64,000 nucleotides of DNA from JAEUJM01 sp041908445 (GCA_041908445.1 JAYRFK010000014.1:1-64000), one strand, 5' to 3'; positions 36,258-45,429 are shown, counted from the stretch's first letter. The notes: generated from the letters alone by a model not told the origin. Program-made: numbers and translations.

Positions 36258-37627
36258 CCGGCCCCCTCCTCGGACGTGGGCTCGGGTGGCGGATCGACGA
36301 TCGCGTACTGGGCCAGCGCGAACGCGAAGGCGATCGCGACCAGCCGGGTGGACGAGTGGGAGAGCTCGAGTGCCGTCCAGGCCACGAGCGCTGCGGTCCA
36401 CGCCTGGCCGAAGGGTTGGCCCTGGCGCCGGAACCCGGACCAGACCATGAGGAGGAGGCAGCCCATGGCGACGATGCCGAGCATCCCGTGCTCCGCGAGG
36501 AGGCGGGTGTACTCGGTGTGGGACGCGATGAGGCGGCGCTCGATCCGGTAGAACTCGCTCTGGCCCACGCCCACGCCGAGGCCCGGGTGCGCCTCGAAGG
36601 TCTCGTAGTCCTTGGCGATGAGCTCGGCCCGGCGCTCCGCCTCCCGGCCGCGGGAGAACCGGCGATCGAGGGCACCGCCGGTGAAGTCGTCGAGCCGGGG
36701 CACGATCACCCAGAGGAAGACCGCGGCGATCGCGATGCCGATGGCGACCACGCGCACGGCGGTCTCGCGGCGGCGCAGCAGGAACGGGACGGCCACGAGC
36801 AGGGCGACCACGAGGTTGACCACGCCGCCGCGCGAGAAGGTGAGCATGGCCTGGCCGGTGAGCCAGAGGGCGAGGACGACGCCCGCGGCCTGGAGCGACC
36901 AGCGCCGCTCCCGGAAGGCCATGAGCACGAGGAAGAGGGCGGCGAGGCCGAGGACGGCGGAGACCTGGTTGGGCCCGTAGCCCCCCGAGGAGCGGAAGTT
37001 CGAGTCGTTGAAGAAGTCGTCGACGCCGAGCGTGCGGACCCCGTTCGTGGCGATCGCGGCGACGCCCACCACCGGGGCGACGAAGGCCCACAGCGCTGGG
37101 GTCATGGCGTCCCAGGGGCCGGCGACCCGCGAGAGGAAGAGCACCCCGACGGCGAGGGCCACCAACCCGGCCAGGTTGAAGCTGAGCGGGTCGATGGCGC
37201 CGATCACGCCGAGCTTGAGGACCGGGATCACCGCGCCGGGAACGAGGGCGGCGAGGAAGACGCCGACGACCGCCCAGCGCTCGAGGCGCCCCACGAACCG
37301 GAAGATGCCGACGGCGAAGATGAGGACCAGCAGGTACTTGCCGGCCTCCCACGGCAGGCCGGCGTGGGTCTGGCGCCACAGGACCTCGGCGCCGGTGACG
37401 TAGCCGGCCGCCGCCACGATCGGACCGGGGGTGCGGGCGGCGGCGATCGTCCAGAGCACCGCGGCGATGGCCAGGACGGCCTGGCCCCGGGCGAGGGTGG
37501 GGCTCGCGTGCATCGCCAGCGCGAGCGGGATGTGCACCGCGACCGCCGACAGCACCAGCACGGGGGACAGCGGGCGCACCGCGGGCGGGCGCGGGGCGTC
37601 CACCGCCGGCGTCGCCACGGTGCTCAC
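36254..37627 (-). CDS. O-antigen polymerase/ligase-like (Wzy/WaaL) membrane protein
   Basis: A 457-residue protein with about eleven hydrophobic segments and a long loop near residues 320-380 that contains the Wzy_C-type HPGLGVGVGQSEFYRI and SHTEYTRLLAEHGMLG motifs. These are characteristic of O-antigen ligases and Wzy polymerases. It should act on the outer membrane leaflet side, joining lipid-linked repeat units or transferring chains. GTG 37627 is supported by GGGGAG about 7 bases upstream. It is separated from the AsnB gene by 25 bases, and a TAGCGT hexamer overlaps that gene's stop, so an internal promoter is possible. Polymerase versus ligase cannot be told apart. Confidence 0.82.
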   Translation of the reverse strand: MSTVATPAVDAPRPPAVRPLSPVLVLSAVAVHIPLALAMHASPTLARGQAVLAIAAVLWTIAAARTPGPIVAAAGYVTGAEVLWRQTHAGLPWEAGKYLLVLIFAVGIFRFVGRLERWAVVGVFLAALVPGAVIPVLKLGVIGAIDPLSFNLAGLVALAVGVLFLSRVAGPWDAMTPALWAFVAPVVGVAAIATNGVRTLGVDDFFNDSNFRSSGGYGPNQVSAVLGLAALFLVLMAFRERRWSLQAAGVVLALWLTGQAMLTFSRGGVVNLVVALLVAVPFLLRRRETAVRVVAIGIAIAAVFLWVIVPRLDDFTGGALDRRFSRGREAERRAELIAKDYETFEAHPGLGVGVGQSEFYRIERRLIASHTEYTRLLAEHGMLGIVAMGCLLLMVWSGFRRQGQPFGQAWTAALVAWTALELSHSSTRLVAIAFAFALAQYAIVDPPPEPTSEEGAG

Positions 37628-37655
37628 GGTCGGCTCCCCACGGCCCGCCACGCTA
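37628..37655 (-). promoter_or_regulatory. Possible internal promoter and SD before Wzy-like gene
   Basis: TAGCGT (plus positions 37650-37655) coincides with the AsnB stop codon and lies 22 bases before the GTG at 37627. The leader contains GGGGAG at a good Shine-Dalgarno distance, which supports the chosen start even if the promoter is not real. Confidence 0.35.
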
Positions 37656-39524
37656 CTGGTCTGTACACCGGGCGGATCGCGCCACGTGCTCGCCCACGAC
37701 GTCGAGCGGCTCACCCCGGCCGAAGAGCCGCCCGAAGACCTCGACCGACGCCAGCTTGGCCACCAGGTAGGGGTCGAGGCCGGCGTCGAGGTCGTCGAGG
37801 GTCGGCTCGGTCAGGCCCAGGAGGTCCGCGACGTAGCCGCCCGACCAGAAGGCGCGGGTGGTGCGGACCTCGCCGTGGCCCGGGCTCGGGAAGCCCGCCT
37901 TCTCCCGGCGGGCGACCGCCTCGGGCAGGTGGCGCGCCGCCACCTGCCGGAGGACGGCCTTGTCCTCGACGAACGGGTGGCGCAGGTCGCCCGCCCGGGG
38001 CCGCACCGCGAGCTTCGCGCCCACGGGGAGGTTCACGCCGAAGCGCACGACGTCCTCGTCGAGGTAGGGGAAGCGCGCCTCGATCGACGCGGCCATGCCC
38101 ATGGCGTCGTTGCGGTGCAGGAGCGTCGGCAGGTGCTCGCCCAACCAGGCGAACACCTCGCCGTGGCGGGCCGCGTCGGCCGGCGGCAGGAAGGCGAAGG
38201 CGTCGGCGCCCGCGGCGCGGAGGTGCTCCCCCCGCCGGTCGCCGGCGAGGTCCACCAGGAAGTCGGCCTGGCTCGTGGCCCGGCGGGCGAGGGCCGGGCC
38301 CAGGGGAGCGGGCAGCCGGGCGGCCAGGCGCCGGGCCCGCTGCCAGGGGGCCGCGACCCGGGCGGTCAGGCGCCCGGCGGCGATCTCGCCGTAGCCGAAG
38401 AAGAGCTCGTCGGCGCCCTCGCCGGTGAGCACCGCCTTGCGGCCGTCGGCCGCGGCCCTCGCCGCCAGGCGCCGGAAGGGCAGCGCGTTCAGGTGGGTCA
38501 CGAGCGGTGCCTCGGCGTGCCAGGTGGCGAGGGCCCAGTCCTCGAGCACCGCCTCCACGGGGAACGGGGCGGTGGTCAGCGGCTGGCCGAGGAGCGCGGC
38601 GACGGTGCGGGCGGCGGGGACCTCGGAGCGACCGCCGCCCACGTCGGCGGTGTAGAGGGTGGGGGTCGGGTCGCTCGTGCGGGCCAGCGCGGCGACCAGG
38701 GACGAGTCGACGCCGCCCGACAGGAACGTCGCGACCGGGGCGTCGCTGACCGCGGTGGCGGCCACGGCCCCGGCGAGCAGGGCCTCGAGGCGGTCGGCCC
38801 GCTCGTCGTCGGTGCAGCCGGCGAGCTCGCGGTGGAGGCCCTCGTCCACCACGTCGGCCGGCGTCCACCAGGCGGTGGCCCGGGGTGGGCGACCCGGCGC
38901 GAGGTGCAGGACGTGGCCCGGCGGCAGGCGGTGCACGCCGAGGAAGGCGGTGCGGTGCGCGGACCGCTCCAGCCGGCCGGTGACCGCGAACACGGCCTGC
39001 ACCGGGTCGGGCTCGAGCGGCTGCACCGCGGCCAGCGCCTTCGCCTCCGAGGCCCAGCTGACCGTGCCGGCGTGCTCCCGCCAGACGAGCGGCTTGATGC
39101 CGAGCCGGTCGCGGGCCAGCCAGACCTCGTGCGTGGCGAGGTCGGCGTAGGCGAACGCGAACATCCCGCGGAGGCGGGGGAGGGTGGCGGCGACCCCCCA
39201 CCGGCCGAGGGCGTGGAGGAGGACCTCGGTGTCGGAGCGCCCCCGCAGCACGACGCCGGCCGCGGTCAGCTCCGCGGCGAGCTCGCGGTGGTTGTACACC
39301 TCGCCGTTGAACACCAGCGCCCGCGAACCGTCGGCCTGCGGTTGGGCGCCGGTCTCGCCGAGGTCGAGCAGGCTCAGGCGGGTGGCGGCCAGGCCGACCG
39401 GGCCGTGGGCGAGCACTCCGGACTGGTCGGGGCCCCGGTGGGCCAGGGCCGCGGCCATGGCCTCGAGCACGGGGGCGTCGACGGGCCGGTCGCCGGCCTG
39501 GAGCACTCCCGCGATCCCGCACAT
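37653..39524 (-). CDS. asnB: Asparagine synthase (glutamine-hydrolysing) homolog, copy 2
   Basis: A 623-residue amidotransferase with the Cys2 glutaminase nucleophile (MCGIAG), RLSLLDL, FNGEVYNH and GRSDTEVLL glutaminase motifs, and an ATP-pyrophosphatase site FLSGGVDSSLVAAL near residue 270, then TGEGADELFFGYG. Full length and all visible catalytic motifs suggest an active enzyme. It is the second gene of the long minus operon, 7 bases after the Wzz-kinase gene and upstream of the Wzy-like gene. As for copy 1, an amidating role on glycan carboxyl groups is more likely than asparagine supply. It differs clearly from copies 1 and 3, so they are not recent duplicates. Confidence 0.87.
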   Translation of the reverse strand: MCGIAGVLQAGDRPVDAPVLEAMAAALAHRGPDQSGVLAHGPVGLAATRLSLLDLGETGAQPQADGSRALVFNGEVYNHRELAAELTAAGVVLRGRSDTEVLLHALGRWGVAATLPRLRGMFAFAYADLATHEVWLARDRLGIKPLVWREHAGTVSWASEAKALAAVQPLEPDPVQAVFAVTGRLERSAHRTAFLGVHRLPPGHVLHLAPGRPPRATAWWTPADVVDEGLHRELAGCTDDERADRLEALLAGAVAATAVSDAPVATFLSGGVDSSLVAALARTSDPTPTLYTADVGGGRSEVPAARTVAALLGQPLTTAPFPVEAVLEDWALATWHAEAPLVTHLNALPFRRLAARAAADGRKAVLTGEGADELFFGYGEIAAGRLTARVAAPWQRARRLAARLPAPLGPALARRATSQADFLVDLAGDRRGEHLRAAGADAFAFLPPADAARHGEVFAWLGEHLPTLLHRNDAMGMAASIEARFPYLDEDVVRFGVNLPVGAKLAVRPRAGDLRHPFVEDKAVLRQVAARHLPEAVARREKAGFPSPGHGEVRTTRAFWSGGYVADLLGLTEPTLDDLDAGLDPYLVAKLASVEVFGRLFGRGEPLDVVGEHVARSARCTDQ

Positions 39525-39531
39525 GGCGGGG

Positions 39532-41202
39532 TCAGACCCGCTGCTTCTCGCGCTTCCGCCGGCCGCGGCGCCGGGACTCGGAGCCGGTGCCGTTGCCGTA
39601 GGCGACGTAGCCGTAGTCGACGTAGCCGTAGGCCACGTCCAGGGGTGCCGAGTTCAGGACCGAGCCCACGAGGGGGGCGCCCACCTGGCGCAGCGAGTCG
39701 ACCGAGCGGGCGAAGCGCCGCTTGCTCGACACCCCCGAGCTGGCCACGACGATGGTGGCGTCGGCGACCCGCGACAGCACGAGGGCGTCGGTGACCGGCA
39801 GGACCGGCGGTGAGTCGATCAGCACGACGGTGTGGTCGGTGCTCAGCTTGCGGATGATCTCGGCGAAGCGCTCGCCGCCGAGCAGCTCGGAGGGGTTCGG
39901 GGCCAGCGGGCCCGAGCAGAGGACCTGCAGGTTGTCGAAGCCGGGGGCCACGCGGACCACCTCGTCGAGGTTGCGCTCGTTGAGCAGCACCGAGGTGAAG
40001 CCGAGGTGGCGGTCGAGGCCGAAGTACTCGTGCAGGCGGGGCCGGCGCAGGTCGCAGTCGACGACGATGACCTTCTCGCCGGCCTGGGCGAAGGCCACCG
40101 CCAGGTTGACCACCGTGCTCGTCTTGCCCTCGCCGGCCTGGGCGCTCGTGACCTGGATGGTCTGCATGCGCTTCTCGAGCGCGAGGAACTCCACCGACGT
40201 GCGCAGCGAGCGGTACGACTCCGCGGTGTGCGACATCGGTTTCGTCGCGGTGAGGATGGGCGGCATCTCGCCCTCGGGGGTGCTCTCGTGGCGCGGGATG
40301 ATGGCGAGCGAGGGCAGGCCTCCCGTGACCTTGGCCAGATCGTTCACGTTGCGCACCGAGTCGTCGAGGTGCTCCTGGACGAAGGCGACCGCGATGCCGA
40401 GCAGGAGCCCCAGCACGAACGTGACGGTCAGGTCCTGGCGGTGGTCGGGTGAGACCGGCGAGCCGGGTGCCGACGCCGGCGCCAGGATCTCCAGCGGCGG
40501 GTTCTGGCGGGCGAGGTCCTCTTCGATGTCGAGGTCGCCGAGGTCGTTCACGTAGGCGTCGCGACCGCGGAGGAGGGCGTCGCGGCTCTGGGTGATCTGG
40601 TTGATCTGCTTGTCGAGGTCGGCCTGGACCACCGGGTCGGGCGTGTTGAACCGCTGGGTCTGGAGGTCGGCGATCTGCTGCGCGAGCTGGGCGGCGTTCT
40701 GGTCGATGTCGTCGATCTGGAGCTGGACCTCCTGACGGGCACCGGAGAGCGACTCGAGGGCGTCCTGCTGGCGCAGGTCGCGGTGGGCCTCGGCGTAGGT
40801 GTTCGCGACGAGGGCCGCCCGCTCGGGGTCCGAGGCCGACGCGGTGATCTCGATGACGTCGCTGTCGCCGCCCGCGGCCACGCTGACCCCGGCGCCGAAC
40901 CCCAGGCGGGACTCGACCTCGCCGGCGGTGCGCGAGCCCCGCAGCAGCTCCGCCTCGTTCTGCACCCGCCGCTCGGGGTCGATCGAGGTGGTCTCCGCGA
41001 GCACCGAGTTCTGCGACGCGGCCTTCAACAGGAGCGAGGCCGACGCCTCGTACACCGGGCTCTTGCGGTACGACATCACGGCGCCGAGCGCGAGCACGAC
41101 GAGGACCACGATGATGATGGTCCACTTGCGGCGCCGCAGCACGGCGAGCGAGTCGCGGAGATCGAAGTTGCTACGGTCTGACGACGCGTTCTGCGTGTAC
41201 AT
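39532..41202 (-). CDS. Polysaccharide co-polymerase/tyrosine autokinase fusion (Wzz-BY-kinase)
   Basis: The 556-residue protein joins a Wzz-like chain-length domain to a bacterial tyrosine kinase. Membrane helices lie at about 27-45 and 258-275, bracketing an extracytoplasmic coiled-coil-like region (about 150-215). The kinase part has Walker A VTSAQAGEGKT (351-361), Walker A' VVDCDLRRP (380-388) and Walker B VLIDSPP (460-466). The C-terminus has five tyrosines in eleven residues (Y525, Y527, Y530, Y532, Y535), the expected autophosphorylation cluster, followed by a basic tail. It should regulate polymer length and export. First gene of the 16-gene operon, with a TAGGCT -10 box 10 bases before its ATG. 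Confidence 0.91.
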   Translation of the reverse strand: MYTQNASSDRSNFDLRDSLAVLRRRKWTIIIVVLVVLALGAVMSYRKSPVYEASASLLLKAASQNSVLAETTSIDPERRVQNEAELLRGSRTAGEVESRLGFGAGVSVAAGGDSDVIEITASASDPERAALVANTYAEAHRDLRQQDALESLSGARQEVQLQIDDIDQNAAQLAQQIADLQTQRFNTPDPVVQADLDKQINQITQSRDALLRGRDAYVNDLGDLDIEEDLARQNPPLEILAPASAPGSPVSPDHRQDLTVTFVLGLLLGIAVAFVQEHLDDSVRNVNDLAKVTGGLPSLAIIPRHESTPEGEMPPILTATKPMSHTAESYRSLRTSVEFLALEKRMQTIQVTSAQAGEGKTSTVVNLAVAFAQAGEKVIVVDCDLRRPRLHEYFGLDRHLGFTSVLLNERNLDEVVRVAPGFDNLQVLCSGPLAPNPSELLGGERFAEIIRKLSTDHTVVLIDSPPVLPVTDALVLSRVADATIVVASSGVSSKRRFARSVDSLRQVGAPLVGSVLNSAPLDVAYGYVDYGYVAYGNGTGSESRRRGRRKREKQRV

Positions 41203-41218
41203 GGGTCGTGCGAGCCTA
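41203..41218 (-). promoter_or_regulatory. Promoter of the 16-gene polysaccharide operon
   Basis: TAGGCT on the minus strand (plus positions 41213-41218) ends 10 bases before the ATG at 41202, so the transcript has at most a few leader bases. The downstream genes to 21503 are packed with overlaps or gaps of at most 31 bases, so this may drive about 19.7 kb. Confidence 0.5.
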
Positions 41219-41285
41219 ACCCCTCGGGTGGGTGGTCGGGTTCGCGGTCGGACGTGCCGGCGGCACGACCACGGGGAGGAGGCGG

Positions 41286-43148
41286 GTGGAAGCGCAACCG
41301 GGCACGGTCCCCACGGTCGACGCCACGTCGCGCTGGCGCCTCCTCATCCGCCACCGCTTCGGCTTCCAGGCGGGTCTGGACGCGGTCGCCTGGGCCGTCG
41401 CCATCGTGCTGGCCACCCTGCTCCGCTACGACTTCGAGTACCAGCTGATCGACTGGGCCCGGCTCGCGCTGATCATCCCCATCGCGATCGTGATCCACGT
41501 CGTGGTCGGCACCGCCGGCGGGCTGTACCTCGGCCGCTGGCGGTTCGGCAGCTTCGAGGAGGTCGCCGCCCTCACCCGGTGCGTGGTCGTGGCCACGGTG
41601 TCGATCGCCTTCGTCAACCGCTTCCTGTTCGACTACCTCATCCCCGTCAGCGCCACGATCCTCGCGGGCTGCCTCGCCCTGCTGTTCATGGCCGGGGCCC
41701 GCTACGGGTGGCGCCTCGTGCTCGAGCGCCGCATGCGACCCTCGGACGACACCGCCACCCGGGTGCTGGTCTTCGGCGCCGGCGAAGGGGGCCTGCAGGT
41801 CATCAACGCCATGCTGCGCAACCCGTCGAGCCCCTACCTGCCGGTCGCGCTGCTCGACGACCACCCGTACAAGCAGCACCTCCGCATCAACGGCGTGCCG
41901 GTGAGCGGCGACCGCCACCGCATGGCCGACGTGGCCAAGACCTTCGACGCCGACGCCATCGTGATCGCCATCCCGAGCGCGGGCGCCAGCCTGATCGCCG
42001 AGCTGTCCCAGCTGGCCGAGGTCGCCGGGCTGGCGGTGATGGTGCTGCCCCCGGTCCGCGAGCTCTTCGGCGGCGACGTCGGGGTGGCCGACATCCGCCC
42101 GATCAGCGAGTCCGACCTGCTCGGCCGCCACGAGGTCGACACCGACGTGTCCTCGATCTCGAGCTACGTCACCGGGCGGCGGGTGCTCGTGACCGGGGCC
42201 GGCGGCTCGATCGGCAGCGAGCTGTGCGCCCAGCTGTACCTCTTCGCCCCCGGCCAGCTCGTCATGCTCGACCGGGACGAGTCGGCGCTGCACGCGGTGC
42301 AGCTCGCGATCGAGGGCCGCGCCCTGCTCGACTCGCCCAACCTGGTCGTCGCCGACCTGCGCGACGGCGAGCGCATGGCCGAGATCTTCGCCGAGCACCG
42401 CCCCGAGGTCGTGTTCCACGCCGCGGCGCTCAAGCACCTGAGCCTGCTCGAGCGCCACCCCTCGGAGGCGGTCAAGACCAACGTCTTCGGCACCGAGACC
42501 CTGCTCGAGCTCGCCCTCGCCCACGGCGTCGACCGCTTCGTCAACGTGTCCACCGACAAGGCCGCGGACCCCGCCAGCGTGCTCGGGTACACCAAGCGCC
42601 TCGCCGAGCGCCTCACCGCGGCGGCGGCGAGGCGGGCCACCGGCACGTTCCTCTCGGTGCGGTTCGGCAACGTGCTCCACAGCCGGGGCTCGGCCATGGG
42701 GGTGTTCGAGGCCCAGGTCCGCGCCGGCGGCCCCATCACCGTCACCGACCCCGACGTCACCCGCTACTTCATGACCGTCGAGGAGGCGGTCCAGCTGATC
42801 ATCCAGGCGGGGGCGATCGGCCGGCCGGGCGAGGCCCTCGTGCTGGACATGGGCGAGCCCGTCCGCATCGCGGACATCGCCGCCCGCATGGCGGCCCGGT
42901 CCGACCGGCCCATCGAGGTCGTCTACACGGGCCTGCGGCCCGGGGAGAAGCTCCACGAGGTGCTCATCGGGGAGGAGGAGCACCCCAGCCAGTCGGCCCA
43001 CCCGATGATCTCGGCGGTCGACGTGCCCCCGCTGGCGCCGGCGGCCGTGGCGGACCTGCTCGCCGAGGACGGCCCCGCGCTCGTCTCCCGCCTCGCCGCG
43101 CTGTGCCGCAGCGGCGACGGCATCGCATCCCCCACCGACCGGGCCTGA
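41286..43148 (+). CDS. PglF/CapD/WbpM-type UDP-sugar 4,6-dehydratase (membrane-anchored)
   Basis: A 620-residue protein with four N-terminal membrane helices (about 30-140), a first nucleotide-binding domain (VLVFGAGEGGLQVI near 160) and a second, catalytic SDR domain: VLVTGAGGSIGSELCAQL (300-317), HAAALKHLSLLE, and VNVSTDKAADPASVLGYTKR (420-438). It should convert UDP-GlcNAc to a 4-keto-6-deoxy sugar, the first step to bacillosamine-, legionaminic- or fucosamine-type sugars. In VLGYTKR, the place of the usual Met of this subfamily is Leu. GTG 41286 is preferred over GTG 41232 because GGGGAGGAGG lies just upstream. It is divergent from the Wzz-kinase operon. Confidence 0.87.
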   Translation: MEAQPGTVPTVDATSRWRLLIRHRFGFQAGLDAVAWAVAIVLATLLRYDFEYQLIDWARLALIIPIAIVIHVVVGTAGGLYLGRWRFGSFEEVAALTRCVVVATVSIAFVNRFLFDYLIPVSATILAGCLALLFMAGARYGWRLVLERRMRPSDDTATRVLVFGAGEGGLQVINAMLRNPSSPYLPVALLDDHPYKQHLRINGVPVSGDRHRMADVAKTFDADAIVIAIPSAGASLIAELSQLAEVAGLAVMVLPPVRELFGGDVGVADIRPISESDLLGRHEVDTDVSSISSYVTGRRVLVTGAGGSIGSELCAQLYLFAPGQLVMLDRDESALHAVQLAIEGRALLDSPNLVVADLRDGERMAEIFAEHRPEVVFHAAALKHLSLLERHPSEAVKTNVFGTETLLELALAHGVDRFVNVSTDKAADPASVLGYTKRLAERLTAAAARRATGTFLSVRFGNVLHSRGSAMGVFEAQVRAGGPITVTDPDVTRYFMTVEEAVQLIIQAGAIGRPGEALVLDMGEPVRIADIAARMAARSDRPIEVVYTGLRPGEKLHEVLIGEEEHPSQSAHPMISAVDVPPLAPAAVADLLAEDGPALVSRLAALCRSGDGIASPTDRA

Positions 43149-43165
43149 GCCCGCCGGCGCCGGGG

Positions 43166-43178
43166 CCCGCCACGCGGG
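43166..43178. terminator. GC hairpin between convergent genes
   Basis: CCCGC-CAC-GCGGG forms a perfect 5-bp stem with a 3-base loop in the 34-base space between two convergent stops, next to a CCGGCGCCGG palindrome. No T-run follows, so it would be an atypical (I-shaped) bidirectional terminator. Confidence 0.3.
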
Positions 43179-43182
43179 TCGC

Positions 43183-44286
43183 TCAGGCGCGGGCCGCGGC
43201 GACCGCGGCCGCCAGCTCCTCGATGTCGGCGACGGGCAGACGGGCGTGCATGGGCAGCGACAGCATGTGCGCCGCCAGGTGCTCGGTCACGGGGAGGTCG
43301 GTCGGCGCCCCGGCGAAGATCGGCTGGCGGTGGGCCGGCGGGAAGTACACGCGGGTCTCGATGCGGCGGGCGGCGAGCGCCTCCTGCAGCGCGTCGCGGC
43401 CCTCGTCGACGAGCACCGTGTAGAGCATGAAGACGTGGCCGCAGCCCGGCCGCACGGCGGGCGGCGTCACGCCCGGCACGGCCGCGAGCAGCTCGGTCAG
43501 GCGGCGGGCGTTGGCCTGCTTGCGCTCGAGGATGGCGGGGAGCTTCGCGAGCTGGGCCCGGCCCATGGCCGCCTGCATCTCGCTGATGCGCCAGTTGTAG
43601 CCGACGAGCACGTGGCGGCCCGGGGCCGGCTGGCCGTGGTTGCGCAGCAGGCGCAGGTGCTCGGCGAGGTCGCCGTCGTCGGTGGTGACCATGCCGCCCT
43701 CGCCCGTGGTGATGTTCTTGGTGGGCGTGAAGCTGAACATGGCGGCCCGGCCGAACCCGCCGACGGGACGGCCGGCGTAGGTGGCGCCGTGGGCCTCGGC
43801 GGCGTCCTCGACGAGGGGCACGCCGGCGTCGTCGGCGACGGCCCGCAGCGCGTCGAGGTCGGCGGCCTGGCCGCCGTAGTGCACGGCGACGATGGCGCGG
43901 GTGGCGGGGGTGATGCGCCGGGCGACGTCCGCCGGGTCGAGGTCGAAGGTGTCGGGGAGGACGTCGGCGAACACCGGCGTGGCCCCGACGTGCAGCACCG
44001 ACGTCGCGGTCGAGATGAACGTCATCGAGGGCAGGATCACCTCGTCGCCCGGGCCGAGGCCCAGGCCGAGGTGGATCGCCGAGAGGGCCACCGTGCCGCT
44101 GGCGAAGGCCACCGCGTGCTCGACCTCGTGCCGGGCCGCGAACTCCTGCTCGAAGGCGGCGGTGGCCGGACCGTCGGTGAGGATGCCGGAGCGGAACACC
44201 TCGGCGATGGCGGCGAGCTCGTCCTCGCCCACGTCGGGTCGGGCGAGCCGGATGCCGCGGGCGTCGGGGGCGTCGGGGTCGTCCAT
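43183..44286 (-). CDS. DegT/DnrJ/EryC1/StrS family sugar aminotransferase
   Basis: The 367-residue PLP enzyme shows the EDAAEAHGA motif (D161), the Schiff-base lysine in FSFTPTKNITTGEGG (K190) and the YNWRISEMQAAMG motif of the sugar aminotransferase family. It should aminate a 4-keto-6-deoxy or similar UDP-sugar. Its convergent neighbour is the PglF-type dehydratase, which makes exactly such a ketosugar, so the two may act in sequence to give a UDP-4-amino-4,6-dideoxy sugar. ATG 44286 has TACGCT 10 bases upstream. It is distinct from the aminotransferase at 6859. Confidence 0.88.
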   Translation of the reverse strand: MDDPDAPDARGIRLARPDVGEDELAAIAEVFRSGILTDGPATAAFEQEFAARHEVEHAVAFASGTVALSAIHLGLGLGPGDEVILPSMTFISTATSVLHVGATPVFADVLPDTFDLDPADVARRITPATRAIVAVHYGGQAADLDALRAVADDAGVPLVEDAAEAHGATYAGRPVGGFGRAAMFSFTPTKNITTGEGGMVTTDDGDLAEHLRLLRNHGQPAPGRHVLVGYNWRISEMQAAMGRAQLAKLPAILERKQANARRLTELLAAVPGVTPPAVRPGCGHVFMLYTVLVDEGRDALQEALAARRIETRVYFPPAHRQPIFAGAPTDLPVTEHLAAHMLSLPMHARLPVADIEELAAAVAAARA

Positions 44287-44302
44287 GGGCGGCGCCAGCG
44301 TA
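44287..44302 (-). promoter_or_regulatory. -10 box of second aminotransferase gene
   Basis: TACGCT on the minus strand (plus positions 44297-44302) ends 10 bases before the ATG at 44286, in the 44-base gap after the upstream epimerase gene. Confidence 0.45.
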
Positions 44303-44330
44303 GACGGCGCCGTCGGCCCGGCGTGGGGGC

Positions 44331-45395
44331 TCACCCGGTGCAGAGCACGGTGGCGACGCGCTCGGCGGCCCGGCCGTCCCACCCCTCGGGCCGCCGGGGG
44401 GTGCGGGGGCGGTCGAGGGCGGCTCGTGCCGCCGCCACGATCCGGGCCGGGTCGGTGCCCACCACCTCGTTGGTGCCCTCGGTGACGGTGATCGGGCGCT
44501 CGGTCTCCTCGCGCAGCGTCAGGCACGGCACCCCGAGGACGGTCGTCTCCTCCTGCACGCCACCCGAGTCGGTGAGCACGAGCCGGGCGTCGGCCTCGAG
44601 GGCGAGGAAGTCGAGGTAGCCGAGTGGCGGTGCGGCGTGGACGCCGGGGGGCAGTGGCCGGCCGGCCAGGGCGGCGCGCGTCCGGGGGTGGACCGGGAAC
44701 ACGAGCGGGCAGGTGGCGGCGACCGTCCCGAGCGCGTCGAGGAGCCGGTCGAGGACGGCCGGGTCGTCCACGTTGGAGGGCCGGTGCAGGGTGATCACGC
44801 CGTAGGCGCCGGGGGTGAGCCCGAGGTCGGCGAGCACGGGGCGCTCACGGGCCCGCTCCACGTTCGTGAGCAGGGTGTCGACCATCACGTTGCCCACGAG
44901 GTGGACCGCCGCCGGGGGCACGCCCTCCGCCCGCAGGTGGTCGACGGCGTCGGGGGAGGGCGCGAAGAGCTCGTCGCTCAGGCGGTCGACCACGATGCGG
45001 TTGACCTCCTCGGGCATCGTCCGGTTGCCGCTGCGGAGGCCGGCCTCGACGTGGGCCAGCCGGGCCGGGGACTTGGCGGTGACGAGGGCGACGGCGAGCG
45101 TGGCGGTGACGTCGCCGACGACCACGACGACGTCGGGGGCGAGTGCCTCCAGGAGCGGCTCGAAGGCGAGCATGACCCGGGCGGTCTGGGCGGCCTGGCT
45201 GCCCGAGCCCGAGCCCAGGTGGTGGTCGGGCGCCCGCAGCCCCAGGTCGGCGAAGAACACGTCGTTCACGTCGGGGTCGTAGTGCTGGCCCGCGTGGACG
45301 AGGGTCGTCCGGGCCCCGGCGGCCTCGAGCGCGTCGAGCACCGGCTTCACCTTCATGAAGTTCGGCCGGGCCGCGGCGACACACACGGCGTGCAC
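44331..45395 (-). CDS. wecB: Non-hydrolysing UDP-N-acetylglucosamine 2-epimerase
   Basis: A 354-residue GT-B-fold enzyme of the WecB/MnaA type. It opens with VCVAAARPNFMKVKPVLDAL, has LVHAGQHYDPDVNDVFF, LAHVEAGLRSGNRTMPEEVNRIVVDRLS and the late LTDSGGVQEETTVLGVPCLTLREETERP, all typical of the non-hydrolysing branch that interconverts UDP-GlcNAc and UDP-ManNAc. The usual GTRPE is AARPN. GTG 45395 is preferred over ATG 45431 because the TAACGT -10 box sits just upstream of it and the family begins with this strand. It is divergent from the methyltransferase gene by 34 bases. Confidence 0.87.
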   Translation of the reverse strand: MHAVCVAAARPNFMKVKPVLDALEAAGARTTLVHAGQHYDPDVNDVFFADLGLRAPDHHLGSGSGSQAAQTARVMLAFEPLLEALAPDVVVVVGDVTATLAVALVTAKSPARLAHVEAGLRSGNRTMPEEVNRIVVDRLSDELFAPSPDAVDHLRAEGVPPAAVHLVGNVMVDTLLTNVERARERPVLADLGLTPGAYGVITLHRPSNVDDPAVLDRLLDALGTVAATCPLVFPVHPRTRAALAGRPLPPGVHAAPPLGYLDFLALEADARLVLTDSGGVQEETTVLGVPCLTLREETERPITVTEGTNEVVGTDPARIVAAARAALDRPRTPRRPEGWDGRAAERVATVLCTG

Positions 45396-45429
45396 GGTCG
45401 CCGACGTTAACCGTGGGATGATCCGGGGC
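45396..45429. promoter_or_regulatory. Compact divergent promoter with central GTTAAC
   Basis: The 34 bases between the wecB-like GTG (minus) and the methyltransferase ATG (plus) contain TAACGT for the minus direction (plus positions 45404-45409), ending 8 bases before the GTG. An overlapping GTTAAC palindrome and TAACCGT could serve the plus direction, so the two promoters probably compete. Confidence 0.45.

Noticed and set aside
41232..41285. Earlier GTG start (41232) for the PglF-type dehydratase
   Set aside because: The extra 18 residues are Gly/Arg/Thr-rich, and a strong GGGGAGGAGG ribosome site precedes the GTG at 41286.
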